In this document: positions 7,666 to 15,595 of the stretch, one piece after another
Layout: every line of letters begins with the position of its first letter
How positions within the stretch are numbered: position 1 is the first letter of the stretch
Assembly: GCA_030535355.1 (NCBI GenBank)
Contig: JAUNIO010000021.1
Coordinates: 1 to 43,000, forward strand
Source: a bacterium
GTDB taxonomy: Bacteria; Vulcanimicrobiota; Xenobia; Xenobiales; Xenobiaceae
Direction of reading: 5' to 3'
Length of the DNA stretch: 43,000 nt
Translations under genes and position numbers: made by a program
Notes under the pieces: model-generated
Seen by the model: only the letters and a program-made list of their open reading frames with translations
The model's database searches: none
What the model was told of the DNA's origin: nothing

Positions 7666-8997
7666 TTAGACCTGCAGATGTTTTCTGAAAAAACTTTCGA
7701 TCTTGTCAAAGGGGATGGCGTTTTTGCCGCCGCCGTCGTACAGGTCCGTATGCACGGCATCGGGGATGATGACCAGTTCTTTGTTGTCTCCCTTAAGGAG
7801 CTTGAAAGCGTCGCGGCTCATATAGCAGGAGTGGGCTTTTTCACCGTGGATGATCATGACCGCGCTGTCGATCTCTCCCGCGTAGGTGAACAGTCTGGTA
7901 TTCATCAGAGATGTGCCGGCGGTAGCGTTCCAGCCCTCATTGGAATTAAGCGATCTCTGGTGATACCCGCGCGGAGTTTTGTAGTAATCGTAGTAATCCT
8001 TAACGAAGAACGGAGCGTCTTGGGGCAGCGGATCTACGACGCCGCCCTGTCTGGCAAAGGTGCCGCTGCGGAAATCTTCCGTGCGCTGTTTGTTGATCGC
8101 TTCCCTTGCGGCTTGGCGGCTGGCCTTGTTGTCGTCGGCATCGAAGTAACCGTTGCCGGCCACGCGGGACATGTCGTACATTGTAGAGGTGATGGTAGCT
8201 TTGATCCGCGTATCTATGCAGGCCGTCTGCAGCGCCATACCGCCCCAGCCGCAAATGCCGATGATGCCGATTTTGTTCGGGTCGGCTTTTTCATGGCAGG
8301 AAAGAAAATCCACAGCCGCCTGAAAATCTTCCACGTCTATGTCGGGCGAATGCATGGCCCGGGGAAAACCGCCGGATTCTCCGGTAAAAGACGGATCGAA
8401 AGCTATGGCCAGGAAACCTCGTTTGGCCATCTCTTGGGCGTATAATCCCGAAGCCTGTTCTTTGCAGGCACCGAACGGCCCGCATACGGCCACTGCGGGA
8501 AGCTTACCTTTGGCGTCTTTCGGCGTGTACATGTCGGCTGCGAGCGTGATGCCGAAGTGGTTGACAAACGTCACTTTGCAATGATCTACTGAGTCGCTCT
8601 TGGTAAACACCTTGTCCCATTCCTGCGTAAGCTGCAATTCTTCACCTTTTAACATCTTGGTTTTGTCCTTTCGTTCTGAATCTGAGGCCGATTTTACATT
8701 GTCTGAGGCCGATTTTACATGGCCGGCGAGTTCCTGGCCGGCATAGGCTGATCTGCTAGTCCCATTAACAGTCTCACTAGCAGTTCTACTAGCAGTTCCA
8801 ATGACAGGCCCGGCGGCAGCCGCCGATTCTGCCCGACCGCTCTCTTTAGTGCTGAAACCGCATAACGCGCAGAGAACGGGTACGATGAGGAGAGAGATTA
8901 TTGCTATTTTTATGGGCTTAGGCCAGCTTTTGGCCAAATATAGCCTGGCCCAGCCGCCAAACCTTGTCTGTGTAAGCCGCACTTCACCTGCTTTCAC
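7666..8997 (-). CDS. Exported alpha/beta hydrolase with cysteine nucleophile elbow
   Basis: A 443-residue protein. The N-terminus has a hydrophobic segment (about residues 31-47), then a low-complexity linker to about residue 120 with a doubled KSASD unit coded by a 21-bp tandem repeat (8681-8722). The catalytic domain follows: LPAVAVCGPFGACKEQ, then IGICGWGGMALQ, in which Cys replaces the usual nucleophile Ser as in dienelactone-hydrolase-like enzymes, and a late His in IPDAVHTDLYD. It starts at GTG 8995-8997, downstream of a good promoter (9049-9077); the ribosome binding site is weak, so the exact start is uncertain. It is the first gene of the operon with the flavodoxin and cyclophilin-like genes. 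Substrate unknown. Confidence 0.85.
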   Translation of the reverse strand: MKAGEVRLTQTRFGGWARLYLAKSWPKPIKIAIISLLIVPVLCALCGFSTKESGRAESAAAAGPVIGTASRTASETVNGTSRSAYAGQELAGHVKSASDNVKSASDSERKDKTKMLKGEELQLTQEWDKVFTKSDSVDHCKVTFVNHFGITLAADMYTPKDAKGKLPAVAVCGPFGACKEQASGLYAQEMAKRGFLAIAFDPSFTGESGGFPRAMHSPDIDVEDFQAAVDFLSCHEKADPNKIGIIGICGWGGMALQTACIDTRIKATITSTMYDMSRVAGNGYFDADDNKASRQAAREAINKQRTEDFRSGTFARQGGVVDPLPQDAPFFVKDYYDYYKTPRGYHQRSLNSNEGWNATAGTSLMNTRLFTYAGEIDSAVMIIHGEKAHSCYMSRDAFKLLKGDNKELVIIPDAVHTDLYDGGGKNAIPFDKIESFFRKHLQV

Positions 8998-9048
8998 GGT
9001 AGCGGTTCCGTCCTTTCGCTTAGAGATTCAATTATCAGTAACGCAATT

Positions 9049-9077
9049 ATTATACTTGGCTTTTTGTAGATATTCAA
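9049..9077 (-). promoter_or_regulatory. Promoter of the hydrolase operon
   Basis: On the minus strand TTGAAT (9072-9077) is followed by a 17-bp spacer and a perfect TATAAT (9049-9054), 52 bp before the hydrolase start. Its -35 box overlaps one arm of the palindrome at 9071-9116. Confidence 0.7.
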
Positions 9078-9116
9078 ATACTTGTTACCTATGCTTTGCT
9101 ATGCTATATTTGAATA
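9071..9116. promoter_or_regulatory. Candidate LysR operator palindrome between divergent promoters
   Basis: TATTCAAATA (9071-9080) and its exact reverse complement TATTTGAATA (9107-9116) are separated by 26 bp. One arm covers the -35 box of the hydrolase promoter and the other the -10 box of the lysR promoter. This suits a LysR-type protein that controls the neighbouring operon and itself. Confidence 0.5.
9082..9110 (+). promoter_or_regulatory. Promoter of the LysR-type regulator gene
   Basis: TTGTTA (9082-9087), a 17-bp spacer and TATATT (9105-9110) lie 53 bp upstream of the ATG at 9164. Confidence 0.6.
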
Positions 9117-9163
9117 GCAAGGGGCGGCGAAGGCTATTTTTATTATTTGCGGGAGGGCTGTCT

Positions 9164-10039
9164 ATGGATATGCGGACTATGCAATATTATTTGGCTGTGG
9201 TCAGAGAAGGGACCATCTCAGCGGCAGCTGAGGTCTTGCATGTAGCTCAGCCCTCGTTGTCCAGGCAGATGAAGGAACTGGAAGCGGAACTCGGTGTTTC
9301 TCTGTTTGAGCGCGGCAACCGCAGGATCGCTTTGACGGAAGAGGGGAGAGTGCTGCGCAAACGCGCAGAAGAGATGGTGCGCCTTATGCAGATGACTAAG
9401 GACGAGATCGCCCAGATCAAGAACCACATCTCCGGATCGGTGCGGATAGGAGCAGGTGAATCCATCTCATTTCATTATCTGGCCAGGGCGGCGGCAGAGA
9501 TAGCCCAAGAGCATCCGGAGATTCGCTTTCATATTATCAGCGGTGACACCCGGGATTTGATGGATGAGCTGAACAGCGGTTTGATCGATTTGGCGGTAAT
9601 ATTTACCGATGTGGATCATGCGCTGTATCAGACTATTACGCTTCCGGCTGAAGACAGTTTCGCTCTCTTGATGCTGAAGAGCAGCCCGCTGGCGCAGAAA
9701 GATGAAATACGTTTTGCGGACCTGGAAGGGCTGCCTTTAATCGTTTCGCGGGCTTCAGCCGCTTACATTTCCGGATTGAATGATCCTTCTTCGCTTAATA
9801 TTGTGGCTACCTATAATCTTATCTACAATGCTTCTCTGCTCGTAGAAGATGGTCTAGGATATGCTATTTGCTTTGAGCGCCTTGTCAATACGGGCGGAGA
9901 CAGCCCGCTGTGCATGAGACCGATTGTGCCTAGGATAAATAACGCCGGCAATTTGATTTGGAAAAAGTATCAGGTATTTTCCCCGGCGGTGCAGCTGTTC
10001 ATAGATAGGATTAGATTGATGACGTTTTCGTCTTCTTAG
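9164..10039 (+). CDS. LysR-family transcriptional regulator
   Basis: A 291-residue regulator. The N-terminal winged helix-turn-helix is clear: MDMRTMQYYLAVVREGTISA, then AAEVLHVAQPSLSRQMKELE and LGVSLFERGNRRIALTEEG. The rest is a periplasmic-binding-protein-like effector domain (about 90-290). The frame is open much further upstream, but ATG 9164 has GGGAGGG 6 bp before it and begins the family's normal N-terminus. It is divergent from the hydrolase/flavodoxin/cyclophilin operon, which it probably controls; LysR proteins usually regulate the adjacent divergent operon in response to a small ligand. The ligand is unknown. Confidence 0.92.
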   Translation: MDMRTMQYYLAVVREGTISAAAEVLHVAQPSLSRQMKELEAELGVSLFERGNRRIALTEEGRVLRKRAEEMVRLMQMTKDEIAQIKNHISGSVRIGAGESISFHYLARAAAEIAQEHPEIRFHIISGDTRDLMDELNSGLIDLAVIFTDVDHALYQTITLPAEDSFALLMLKSSPLAQKDEIRFADLEGLPLIVSRASAAYISGLNDPSSLNIVATYNLIYNASLLVEDGLGYAICFERLVNTGGDSPLCMRPIVPRINNAGNLIWKKYQVFSPAVQLFIDRIRLMTFSSS

Positions 10040-10101
10040 TCATCCGCTGAGGGGCATCTTGGCGGCCCTCCCTATGGTGGTCTGCAAGGCTGGAATCTGT
10101 G

Positions 10102-10177
10102 CCCGCGCAGGCTTTATTTTAGACGGCCAAGACCCAATGCCCGCGCAGGGTTCGCTCCAGACGGCCAAGACCCAATG
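10102..10177. repeat. Two tandem 38-bp repeats
   Basis: The units 10102-10139 and 10140-10177 both begin CCCGCGCAGG and end GACGGCCAAGACCCAATG, with a variable middle; 32 of 38 positions agree by eye. The second unit leads into the hsdR 3'-end relic. Confidence 0.7.
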
Positions 10178-10273
10178 CGAGCTGCGGAAGGACAAATAAT
10201 AGCCTTGTAAGCAAAAACAGCCTTGAAAGCAAAGCCTTAAAAGCAAAACAGCGCACCCGAACGGGTCTGCGCT
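10160..10273 (+). pseudogene. Relic copy of the hsdR 3' end and its terminator
   Basis: The stretch GACCCAATGCGAGCTG then GGAAGGACAA, a run of AAAGC-rich sequence and the CAGCGC hairpin matches the last about 45 bp of hsdR (from 6333) and its downstream terminator to about 6430. It cannot code for HsdR alone. It shows that the end of this or a related hsdR was once copied, or lost apart from its end, here. Confidence 0.65.
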
Positions 10274-10426
10274 ATTTCTGCTTAACAATCAGTGGCTAGT
10301 CGATTGTTATATGTTATATAGGAAGTTTTGTTCTCGTCTGCAGCATTGGCTAGGTGCTACGGTTCTTTTATACCTTACCAAGCTTAATCGGATAGATTGT
10401 TTGTCTGAAGAAATGTTGAAACCTTG
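10235..10426. repeat. 192-bp direct repeat, copy A (left of transporter gene)
   Basis: From CCTTAAAAGC to the end of GAAACCTT this matches 11599-11790 in the same orientation with many scattered substitutions. It begins with a CAGCGC hairpin like the one after hsdR (10245-10277), which could terminate both the LysR gene and the transporter gene. The two copies bracket the transporter gene. No real gene is seen in it. Confidence 0.8.
10245..10277. terminator. Hairpin between LysR gene and transporter gene
   Basis: AAAACAGCGCACCCGAACGG and the rest form an imperfect stem ending GCGCTATTT. It lies between two convergent genes and is the sister of the hairpins at 6399 and 11611. Confidence 0.55.
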
Positions 10427-10576
10427 GTCTGAGGGCCCAGCTGTTATTCGCCGTGGGCGCGATGATGAATCTGCTGAATGATAGAAATGCTTGTGTTTTC
10501 ACGTATATGCGGAGAAGCGCTTGCTGGAAAGGAACCAATAAGTCAAAAGAAATGGTTAGCCTGGTTTTATGCGAGT

Positions 10577-11536
10577 TTAAGTTTGGTTTAACATAATAAA
10601 AATAATGGGAAATATCGCGAATAAAAATAAAACGGTGGTAATGAAAAAGGCGGTCGTGGCCAGATTGACGTTGAGCTTATATAAACGAGCCGCCAGAACC
10701 GCGTTGATCGCTGTAGGCGCGGCGGCGCAAATCAGCAGCGTATTCAAAAGCGTTGCGTCTTCAAAGAAAAAACGGCTGGTAATCCAAATAAACAGCGGCA
10801 TGATTATGAAGCGCAGCAGCGGCAAATCCCAGACACGGCTATAGTAATAGCGCATGTGGGAGAAGTTGAGAAGAAATCCTACCGGCAGCAGTGCGGTCCA
10901 GGCCCCGAAATGCACCAGTACGTTAAAGAGATCGGAAAATATCTCAGGCCTGGGCACAGCGTTGATATTCAGCCCAAAGCCGATGAGTATTCCTACTATG
11001 CTCAGCTGATTCCAGCTGAGAAACATCTGCAGCCGCTTGGCGCTTCCGTGGGTTTTATCACTGGAGGCGAAGTGTTTGCTGCGGTAATATTGGGCCAAAG
11101 GAAAGCAGATTAGCACTAAGAGAATATTCTGGCAGGCCGCTATGATCTGGCTGTAGGCAAAACCGGTTTCTTCATAGATGATAAAGGAACAGACTCCTCC
11201 TAAAGTACCGACGTTGGAGATCATGGCGTTCATCATGTAAGCGCCGCGATTGAGAAGATTCTTGTGGAAACGGGCAAAAACCAGCGCGCCTATAGCGCCG
11301 GGGACGAGGATGAAGAGCATACCGTAGGGAAGCAGCCAGGTTAAGTCCCGCGTTATGGGAAGCACCCAAAAGCTTAGCAGAGTGAGCAGGGTGTAAACGC
11401 CTACGACGTTAAAGCGAATGAGGCGGTTGGCGGCCTGATCGGACATGATGTGCTTTCGGTGCAGAATATAGCCCGCTATCAAGGGCATTATGAGATCGGT
11501 CGCAACATATATTAAGCGTGAATAATCGCTGGTCAT
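10577..11536 (-). CDS. Auxin efflux carrier (AEC) family transporter
   Basis: A 319-residue polytopic membrane protein with about ten hydrophobic segments in a 5+5 arrangement. The N-terminus IYVATDLIMPLIAGYILHRK and the SNVGTLGGVCSFIIYEETG loop fit the AEC (bile-acid/auxin efflux-like) permease family, whose bacterial members often move organic acids such as malate or malonate. The late AAAPTAINAVLAARLYKLNV helix-break motif is also typical. The start is ATG 11534-11536. It stands alone: its neighbours are convergent or distant, and 192-bp direct repeats lie on both sides, which suggests it could be lost or amplified as a unit. Substrate unknown. Confidence 0.85.
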   Translation of the reverse strand: MTSDYSRLIYVATDLIMPLIAGYILHRKHIMSDQAANRLIRFNVVGVYTLLTLLSFWVLPITRDLTWLLPYGMLFILVPGAIGALVFARFHKNLLNRGAYMMNAMISNVGTLGGVCSFIIYEETGFAYSQIIAACQNILLVLICFPLAQYYRSKHFASSDKTHGSAKRLQMFLSWNQLSIVGILIGFGLNINAVPRPEIFSDLFNVLVHFGAWTALLPVGFLLNFSHMRYYYSRVWDLPLLRFIIMPLFIWITSRFFFEDATLLNTLLICAAAPTAINAVLAARLYKLNVNLATTAFFITTVLFLFAIFPIIFIMLNQT

Positions 11537-11598
11537 AGGGCATAAGATATTGTTTTAGAAAGGCGCTGTACTGTCAGCCATTTGCCATGGCGGCAACT

Positions 11599-11790
11599 CC
11601 TTAAAAGCAAAATAACGCACCCGTTTGGGTCTGCGTTATTCCTGCTTAACAGTCAGTGGCTAGTCGGCTGTTATATGTTATATATGGAGTCTTGTTCTCG
11701 TCTGCAACACTGGCTAGGTGTTACGGTTCTTTTATACTTTATAGAGCTTAACTGGATAGTCTGTTTATCTGAAGAATTGTTGAAGCCTTT
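11599..11790. repeat. 192-bp direct repeat, copy B (right of transporter gene)
   Basis: This is the partner of 10235-10426, same orientation and length, ending GAAGCCTT. It contains a perfect hairpin at 11611-11640 and lies between the start of the transporter gene and the end of the GTPase operon. Confidence 0.8.
11611..11640. terminator. Hairpin terminator downstream of the GTPase operon
   Basis: AATAACGC pairs exactly with GCGTTATT around a CCC/GGG inner stem. On the minus strand it is followed by a T-rich stretch. It lies 166 bp beyond the last stop codon of the operon. Confidence 0.6.
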
Positions 11791-11805
11791 CCTTAAGTCA
11801 CCTCC

Positions 11806-12816
11806 TTAGATCGCCCGCGGTCTGAACTGGGCATCAAGATCGGCGCTGCCGTAGTTAAAGCTTTGGAGCTGAGAAGCCGCGTTTTGGGGGATGTCCGGCG
11901 GGTTGGGGTCCCGGCTTTCAGACGGGATTTGCTGGCTTGGCTGTGCTGACGGCTGGGGTGATGGCTGTTGGGTATTGCTGTACTTTTGGTGCTGGTGTAT
12001 TGCCAGCGCTGCCAGCAATATTAAAGCCAGCAGAATAGAGATGATTATAAGTATAGTTTTGCGTCTGGATGTGTTTGACTCTGCTGGAATGATGTTTGGC
12101 TGCTTGTCCCCAGGCGCGGTTTCCTGTTCCGCTGGCTGCGGCTCGGTAAGCTCTTTTTCAGCGCGTTCGATGAGGTTGGGAGCAGTGGTGATTATGTTAA
12201 AAGCGCGATCCTTGATGACGCGGAAATCGACAATGTTCGAGCAGAAAGAAATATCTTTCCCTTGGGCTGCCTGCGTTAAATAATAGTCAAATACCTCGCT
12301 GTCGCTGCCGCTGACTGTATAGAAGGTCGTGCCGCCGGCGGTTTGCCCTCCGGGGGGTTCACTTGCTGTTGTCAGCGCTGTGGTGTCTGCAAATGGTGCG
12401 CTTTGCAGATCGAGTGTTGTCCGTTCCCAGACGGGGGACATGTATTTTTTGAAGCCTTCCCATAGGGCGGCTTTATCTATTTGCGGGGCTTCCTGCCCGG
12501 CTTGGAATACCAAGCCTGTGAAGGCGTAAATGCTGCGGCCTTTTTCGTCGGTAAACAGGTTCTCGTCGTCAGGGCTGCCGTCTGCCAAATGTTTGAGAAA
12601 TGCTACCATACCAGCCATGACCCAGCCATCGGTGGAAAATATCACCCTTCTGACTGCGTTTTTCTCCAAAGAGTCAATGGAGCGCGTGGCTGCCAAAATG
12701 GCTTTTCGCATAGAGCTCGCTGTCTTGGAGGCAAGGCCTTCCGGCGTTACGGTGAGTGCTGACGGGTAATCGCAGTGTTTTGTGCGCGTGTGAATTATGA
12801 TAGCCGCTTTAGGCAC
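11806..12816 (-). CDS. GTPase-partner protein 1, membrane-anchored (paralogue of 15588-16586)
   Basis: A 336-residue protein, last gene of the seven-gene GTPase operon. Residues 1-220 match the gene at 15588-16586 closely: IIHTRT near the start, RRVIFSTDGWVMAGMVAFLK, GRSIYAFTGLVF, WEGFKKYMSPVWERT, SEVFDYYLTQAAQGKDISFC and SNIVDFRVIKDRAFNIITT. The region after this differs: this copy has a transmembrane helix at about 254-273 after an RRK stop, then a Pro/Gln/Ser-rich tail. The start is GTG 12814-12816 with AGAGG about 11 bp upstream. The family is not recognised with certainty; it resembles the partner proteins described beside GTPases in bacterial conflict systems (GAP1-like). The bulk lies N-terminal to the helix and is probably cytosolic. 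Confidence 0.8.
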   Translation of the reverse strand: MPKAAIIIHTRTKHCDYPSALTVTPEGLASKTASSMRKAILAATRSIDSLEKNAVRRVIFSTDGWVMAGMVAFLKHLADGSPDDENLFTDEKGRSIYAFTGLVFQAGQEAPQIDKAALWEGFKKYMSPVWERTTLDLQSAPFADTTALTTASEPPGGQTAGGTTFYTVSGSDSEVFDYYLTQAAQGKDISFCSNIVDFRVIKDRAFNIITTAPNLIERAEKELTEPQPAEQETAPGDKQPNIIPAESNTSRRKTILIIISILLALILLAALAIHQHQKYSNTQQPSPQPSAQPSQQIPSESRDPNPPDIPQNAASQLQSFNYGSADLDAQFRPRAI

Positions 12817-12933
12817 GGTAGCTCTGCCTCTCTTTCCAGCCTGTTATTATTGTCTTCAATGCCGCTCAGCTGAGCGGCAGCGCCCGGGCTGCGTACTTCT
12901 CAACTGCAGGAAATGGCTGTCATCTCCATTGTT

Positions 12934-14019
12934 TTATCTTAATCGTGGGTTAGAACTTATCTGCCGCTGTCTTCTTTCTAAATATTTGATGGCAGCGCCG
13001 GAAAACGATTCATACTCTTCACCGTTGTAATATGCCAGCTTTATTTTGCTCTGCAATTGTTTTAATAAGAGATCGGAATGTTTTATGGCCTTTTCTAGCT
13101 GCTCTTTTTCTTTGAGTATTTCCCATTTTTTATTGTTGGCATTTTTTGTCAGGGAAGCAATTTTTTTGTCGTCGCGGAATAGGAAGAAGGATTTTTGTTC
13201 TTTGCTGCGCTTTTGTTCCAAAAAACGGATTCTGCGTTCCTTAAAATCAATAATGTCGGTCAGCCTGAAGTTGAGCTCGTACAAAGAGAACCAAATGCCT
13301 ATAAAAATCGGTATTTGGATATTTTTGGGGACAAGCCTTCCGCAGTTGTTGTTTTCGGTAATATTTGCTCCCAAAGATACGGGCTGAATGGTCACGAAAA
13401 GATTGCCGTCGTTTTTTTTGACGAACAGCGGACTGAAAGCGTCTTTCATGATTTCCGCTAAATCGTCATCGCTGACGTATTCCGCGCACAAATCCCATTT
13501 GGTCACAATAATGACCGTAGGCGGCAAATACTTGTTTTCATGCAAATATGCGGCCAAAAACGGATTAATTAAACTGCTGCAGTTATCCTGAATTAACCCG
13601 CTTTTATCCTCATTATCGTCATAGCCTTGGAGCAGTTCACCGTCGACGCAAATAAATAAACAGCCGGAATCCTTGACGTAAGATGATAATTTGGCGTATT
13701 GTTCGGAATTGCCGCTGCCCTTTTCTTTCAATAACCCGCCGGGGTAATCTATCCAGTCAAAGGACATGACCGATGAAAGCGCATATTCTAGCGTGAAATG
13801 GAAAATTTCCGGCTGATTCGTCGGGTTGGGAAAGCGGCTGCTTCCCAGGGAAGCGTTGTCCATGCGTTTATACCTGTTCCGCAGGTCAACGTGCGTATCG
13901 TGGTCGGTATTGAGGGTGAAGCTTTCCACACCGGGCAGCATCTGTTTGTACATGCTCAGCAGGTAGCAGGTTTTGCCGGAGCCGGTCATGCCCAGGATAG
14001 TGAATTTCTGTTTTTTCAT
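12934..14019 (-). CDS. TRAFAC-like P-loop GTPase 1 (paralogue of 16798-17871)
   Basis: A 361-residue GTPase. The P-loop is LGMTGSGKT (G10-T17), the switch 2 motif is DYPGG (91-95) after FDWI, and the base-recognition motif is TKWD (173-176), a variant of NKxD. A strand LFICVDGELL precedes it. The C-terminal third (about 255-340) is charged and helical, probably coiled coil, and there is no membrane segment. It aligns without gaps for at least 180 residues with the GTPase at 16798-17871. It is the sixth gene of the operon, 12 bp after the coiled-coil gene and followed by its partner gene. It probably acts as a nucleotide-controlled switch; the trigger and effector are unknown. It resembles GTPases described in NTP-dependent conflict systems. 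Confidence 0.88.
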   Translation of the reverse strand: MKKQKFTILGMTGSGKTCYLLSMYKQMLPGVESFTLNTDHDTHVDLRNRYKRMDNASLGSSRFPNPTNQPEIFHFTLEYALSSVMSFDWIDYPGGLLKEKGSGNSEQYAKLSSYVKDSGCLFICVDGELLQGYDDNEDKSGLIQDNCSSLINPFLAAYLHENKYLPPTVIIVTKWDLCAEYVSDDDLAEIMKDAFSPLFVKKNDGNLFVTIQPVSLGANITENNNCGRLVPKNIQIPIFIGIWFSLYELNFRLTDIIDFKERRIRFLEQKRSKEQKSFFLFRDDKKIASLTKNANNKKWEILKEKEQLEKAIKHSDLLLKQLQSKIKLAYYNGEEYESFSGAAIKYLERRQRQISSNPRLR

Positions 14020-14031
14020 TGGTACACAGGG

Positions 14032-14733
14032 TTACTTCAGTAGCTTGGTCTCTCTGATGGGGTTCTGCAGTCTTCCGGAAATTTCTTGAGTGCGCATTGG
14101 GGCTAACATTTGCATGGACATGTCCACCGATTTTTCAGCTAAAGTGTTAAAATGCTGCAGTAATTGTCCCATATCGTTTTTAAGCATTACTATGAAATCT
14201 TTAGCACTGTCTAAAATTATCTGTCTCTGTTCTTTGACGACGTCCAGCATTATAGCGCGTTCCGGGCAGTCCTCGGGGAAATTCTCGCGTATTTCTTTCA
14301 TGTCTGCCATCATCTGTTTGGTGGCTTCTCGCTGCAAGGCTTCGTATTCTTTGGTTTTATTTAAGCACATCGTGTGCGCTTTCTCACGCAGGCTGAACTG
14401 CATTTGACCGATGCTGTTGGTCAGTTCGGAAGCGGCATTGGCCATCTCAATTTGATATTTTTTTACTTCTTCGGCTATTCTGACATTACGCGTTAATTGA
14501 TCATTAGCGATTTGGGATTCAAGTTCAGCTTGACTCTGTTTTTTTCGCAGTTCCATTTCTAGAGCAAATTCTTCGGCTTCCCGAGCGAGCCGAGCCTCGT
14601 GTTCTTTATTCTCCCGCGCAATTTGGGCATCTCTTTTGGCTTCCATATTTTTCAGAGGCTGGCGCAGGGCGGCGCAGACCAGCTTTATGGGTTCGTAAAC
14701 GATGTCGTCCAGTTTATCAAACATTTCTAACAT
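14032..14733 (-). CDS. Coiled-coil protein of the GTPase operon
   Basis: A 233-residue protein of unknown family. From about residue 28 to 105 it is a highly charged heptad-like helix (AKRDAQIARENKEHEARLAR and onward), followed by more helix, with a hydrophobic patch in the last third. There is no signal peptide, membrane segment or recognisable catalytic motif. It overlaps the upstream gene by one base (TAATG), so the two are translationally coupled, and it ends 12 bp before GTPase 1. A scaffold, adaptor or filament-forming part of the system is plausible from context only. Confidence 0.8.
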   Translation of the reverse strand: MLEMFDKLDDIVYEPIKLVCAALRQPLKNMEAKRDAQIARENKEHEARLAREAEEFALEMELRKKQSQAELESQIANDQLTRNVRIAEEVKKYQIEMANAASELTNSIGQMQFSLREKAHTMCLNKTKEYEALQREATKQMMADMKEIRENFPEDCPERAIMLDVVKEQRQIILDSAKDFIVMLKNDMGQLLQHFNTLAEKSVDMSMQMLAPMRTQEISGRLQNPIRETKLLK

Positions 14734-15203
14734 TATTGCATACCTCTTTTCTTCATGTCTTTTATCAGGCTTTCGAGGAGATTTCTGCTGCGCAGAAACT
14801 GTACGCGTGTTTTGCCAACCTTGTCCTGCCAGGTTACATTTTTCTCCAGAAGCAATTCTAAGGATTGCAGTTCCGCTTCAATAAAGGGCATATCCGTCGA
14901 TGTGCCTTTCAGGTCTTGCAGATACTGCCGAAAGCAGGGAACGAATAAGTTCATCGTGTTGTAATACTCTGTTTCTGGCAGAGTTTTTGCCTGCGCTGTG
15001 GTCTGCTCCCACTGCCGCATAAAGGACAGCAGCTGATAGCGCTCAAAGCCGACTGTGCGCAAGGAAGCGTCTTTCTTTTCGCTGAGAGGCTCATATAAAT
15101 CGAGCGCGTTTTCCCGCGTATCCTGCAGCCAGCGTCGGCGTTCTTCGCGGAAAGAGTCGCGGACGAACATATAAGCTTGTAGGGTAGTCGGCCGTCTGCT
15201 CAT
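14733..15203 (-). CDS. Small helical protein of the GTPase operon, unknown function
   Basis: A 156-residue protein not recognised as a known family. It is rich in Arg, Glu, Leu and aromatic residues (LQAYMFVRDSFREERRRWLQ at the start), predicted all-helical and cytosolic, with no enzyme motif. It overlaps the gene before by one base (TGATG) and the gene after by one base (TAATG). The tight stop-start overlaps on both sides suggest fixed stoichiometry with its neighbours. Confidence 0.75.
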   Translation of the reverse strand: MSRRPTTLQAYMFVRDSFREERRRWLQDTRENALDLYEPLSEKKDASLRTVGFERYQLLSFMRQWEQTTAQAKTLPETEYYNTMNLFVPCFRQYLQDLKGTSTDMPFIEAELQSLELLLEKNVTWQDKVGKTRVQFLRSRNLLESLIKDMKKRGMQ

Positions 15204-15595
15204 CAGATCCCCTTCATTTTGCTTTCCAGCTTGGCGCGGAATTCTTCGGCTTTGTCAATGCCGAAAGCTGCCGTCAGGCGGTCGCTGGCGTCAAAGCTGG
15301 CCTGCATGGCCGCCGACAGGCGGTGCAGCCACTCCGCTTTGGCTCTTTCGTCTATGTGCTCGGCGCTGAGGCGGCGGCTGATTTCCGGCAGTTCTTCTCC
15401 GAAGAACTTGCGCCGCTCCGCGCGGCAGTCGCGCATTAGTTTATCAATGAACTCTATTTCTTGGGAGTAGTCCCGCAGCAGCTTCATGTAATGTTTCTGC
15501 TGTTTGTTCAGCATCTCGACGGTGATCTCTTTGGGATTTTTGTGGGCTTTTTCCTCATCATCGTCATCGAAAATCGTGAAACGCCTTTCACTCAT
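15203..15595 (-). CDS. Small acidic helical protein of the GTPase operon, unknown function
   Basis: A 130-residue protein, unrecognised. It begins with an acidic patch FDDDDEE, then charged helices (HYMKLLRDYSQEIEFIDKLM). The ATG lies inside the end of the upstream partner gene (8-bp overlap ATGAGTGA), with GGAGG 6 bp before it, so the start is well supported. The stop overlaps the next start by one base. It is probably a small subunit or adaptor. Confidence 0.75.
   Translation of the reverse strand: MSERRFTIFDDDDEEKAHKNPKEITVEMLNKQQKHYMKLLRDYSQEIEFIDKLMRDCRAERRKFFGEELPEISRRLSAEHIDERAKAEWLHRLSAAMQASFDASDRLTAAFGIDKAEEFRAKLESKMKGI

Noticed and set aside
7678-8445. A 255-codon open frame opposite the hydrolase
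   Set aside because: The minus-strand frame has clear family motifs; this one is a mirror of its codon pattern.
10311-10481. A 56-codon open frame in repeat copy A, with a 44-codon relative (11675-11809) in copy B
   Set aside because: No ribosome binding site, and between the copies amino-acid-changing substitutions clearly outnumber silent ones, so there is no sign of coding selection.
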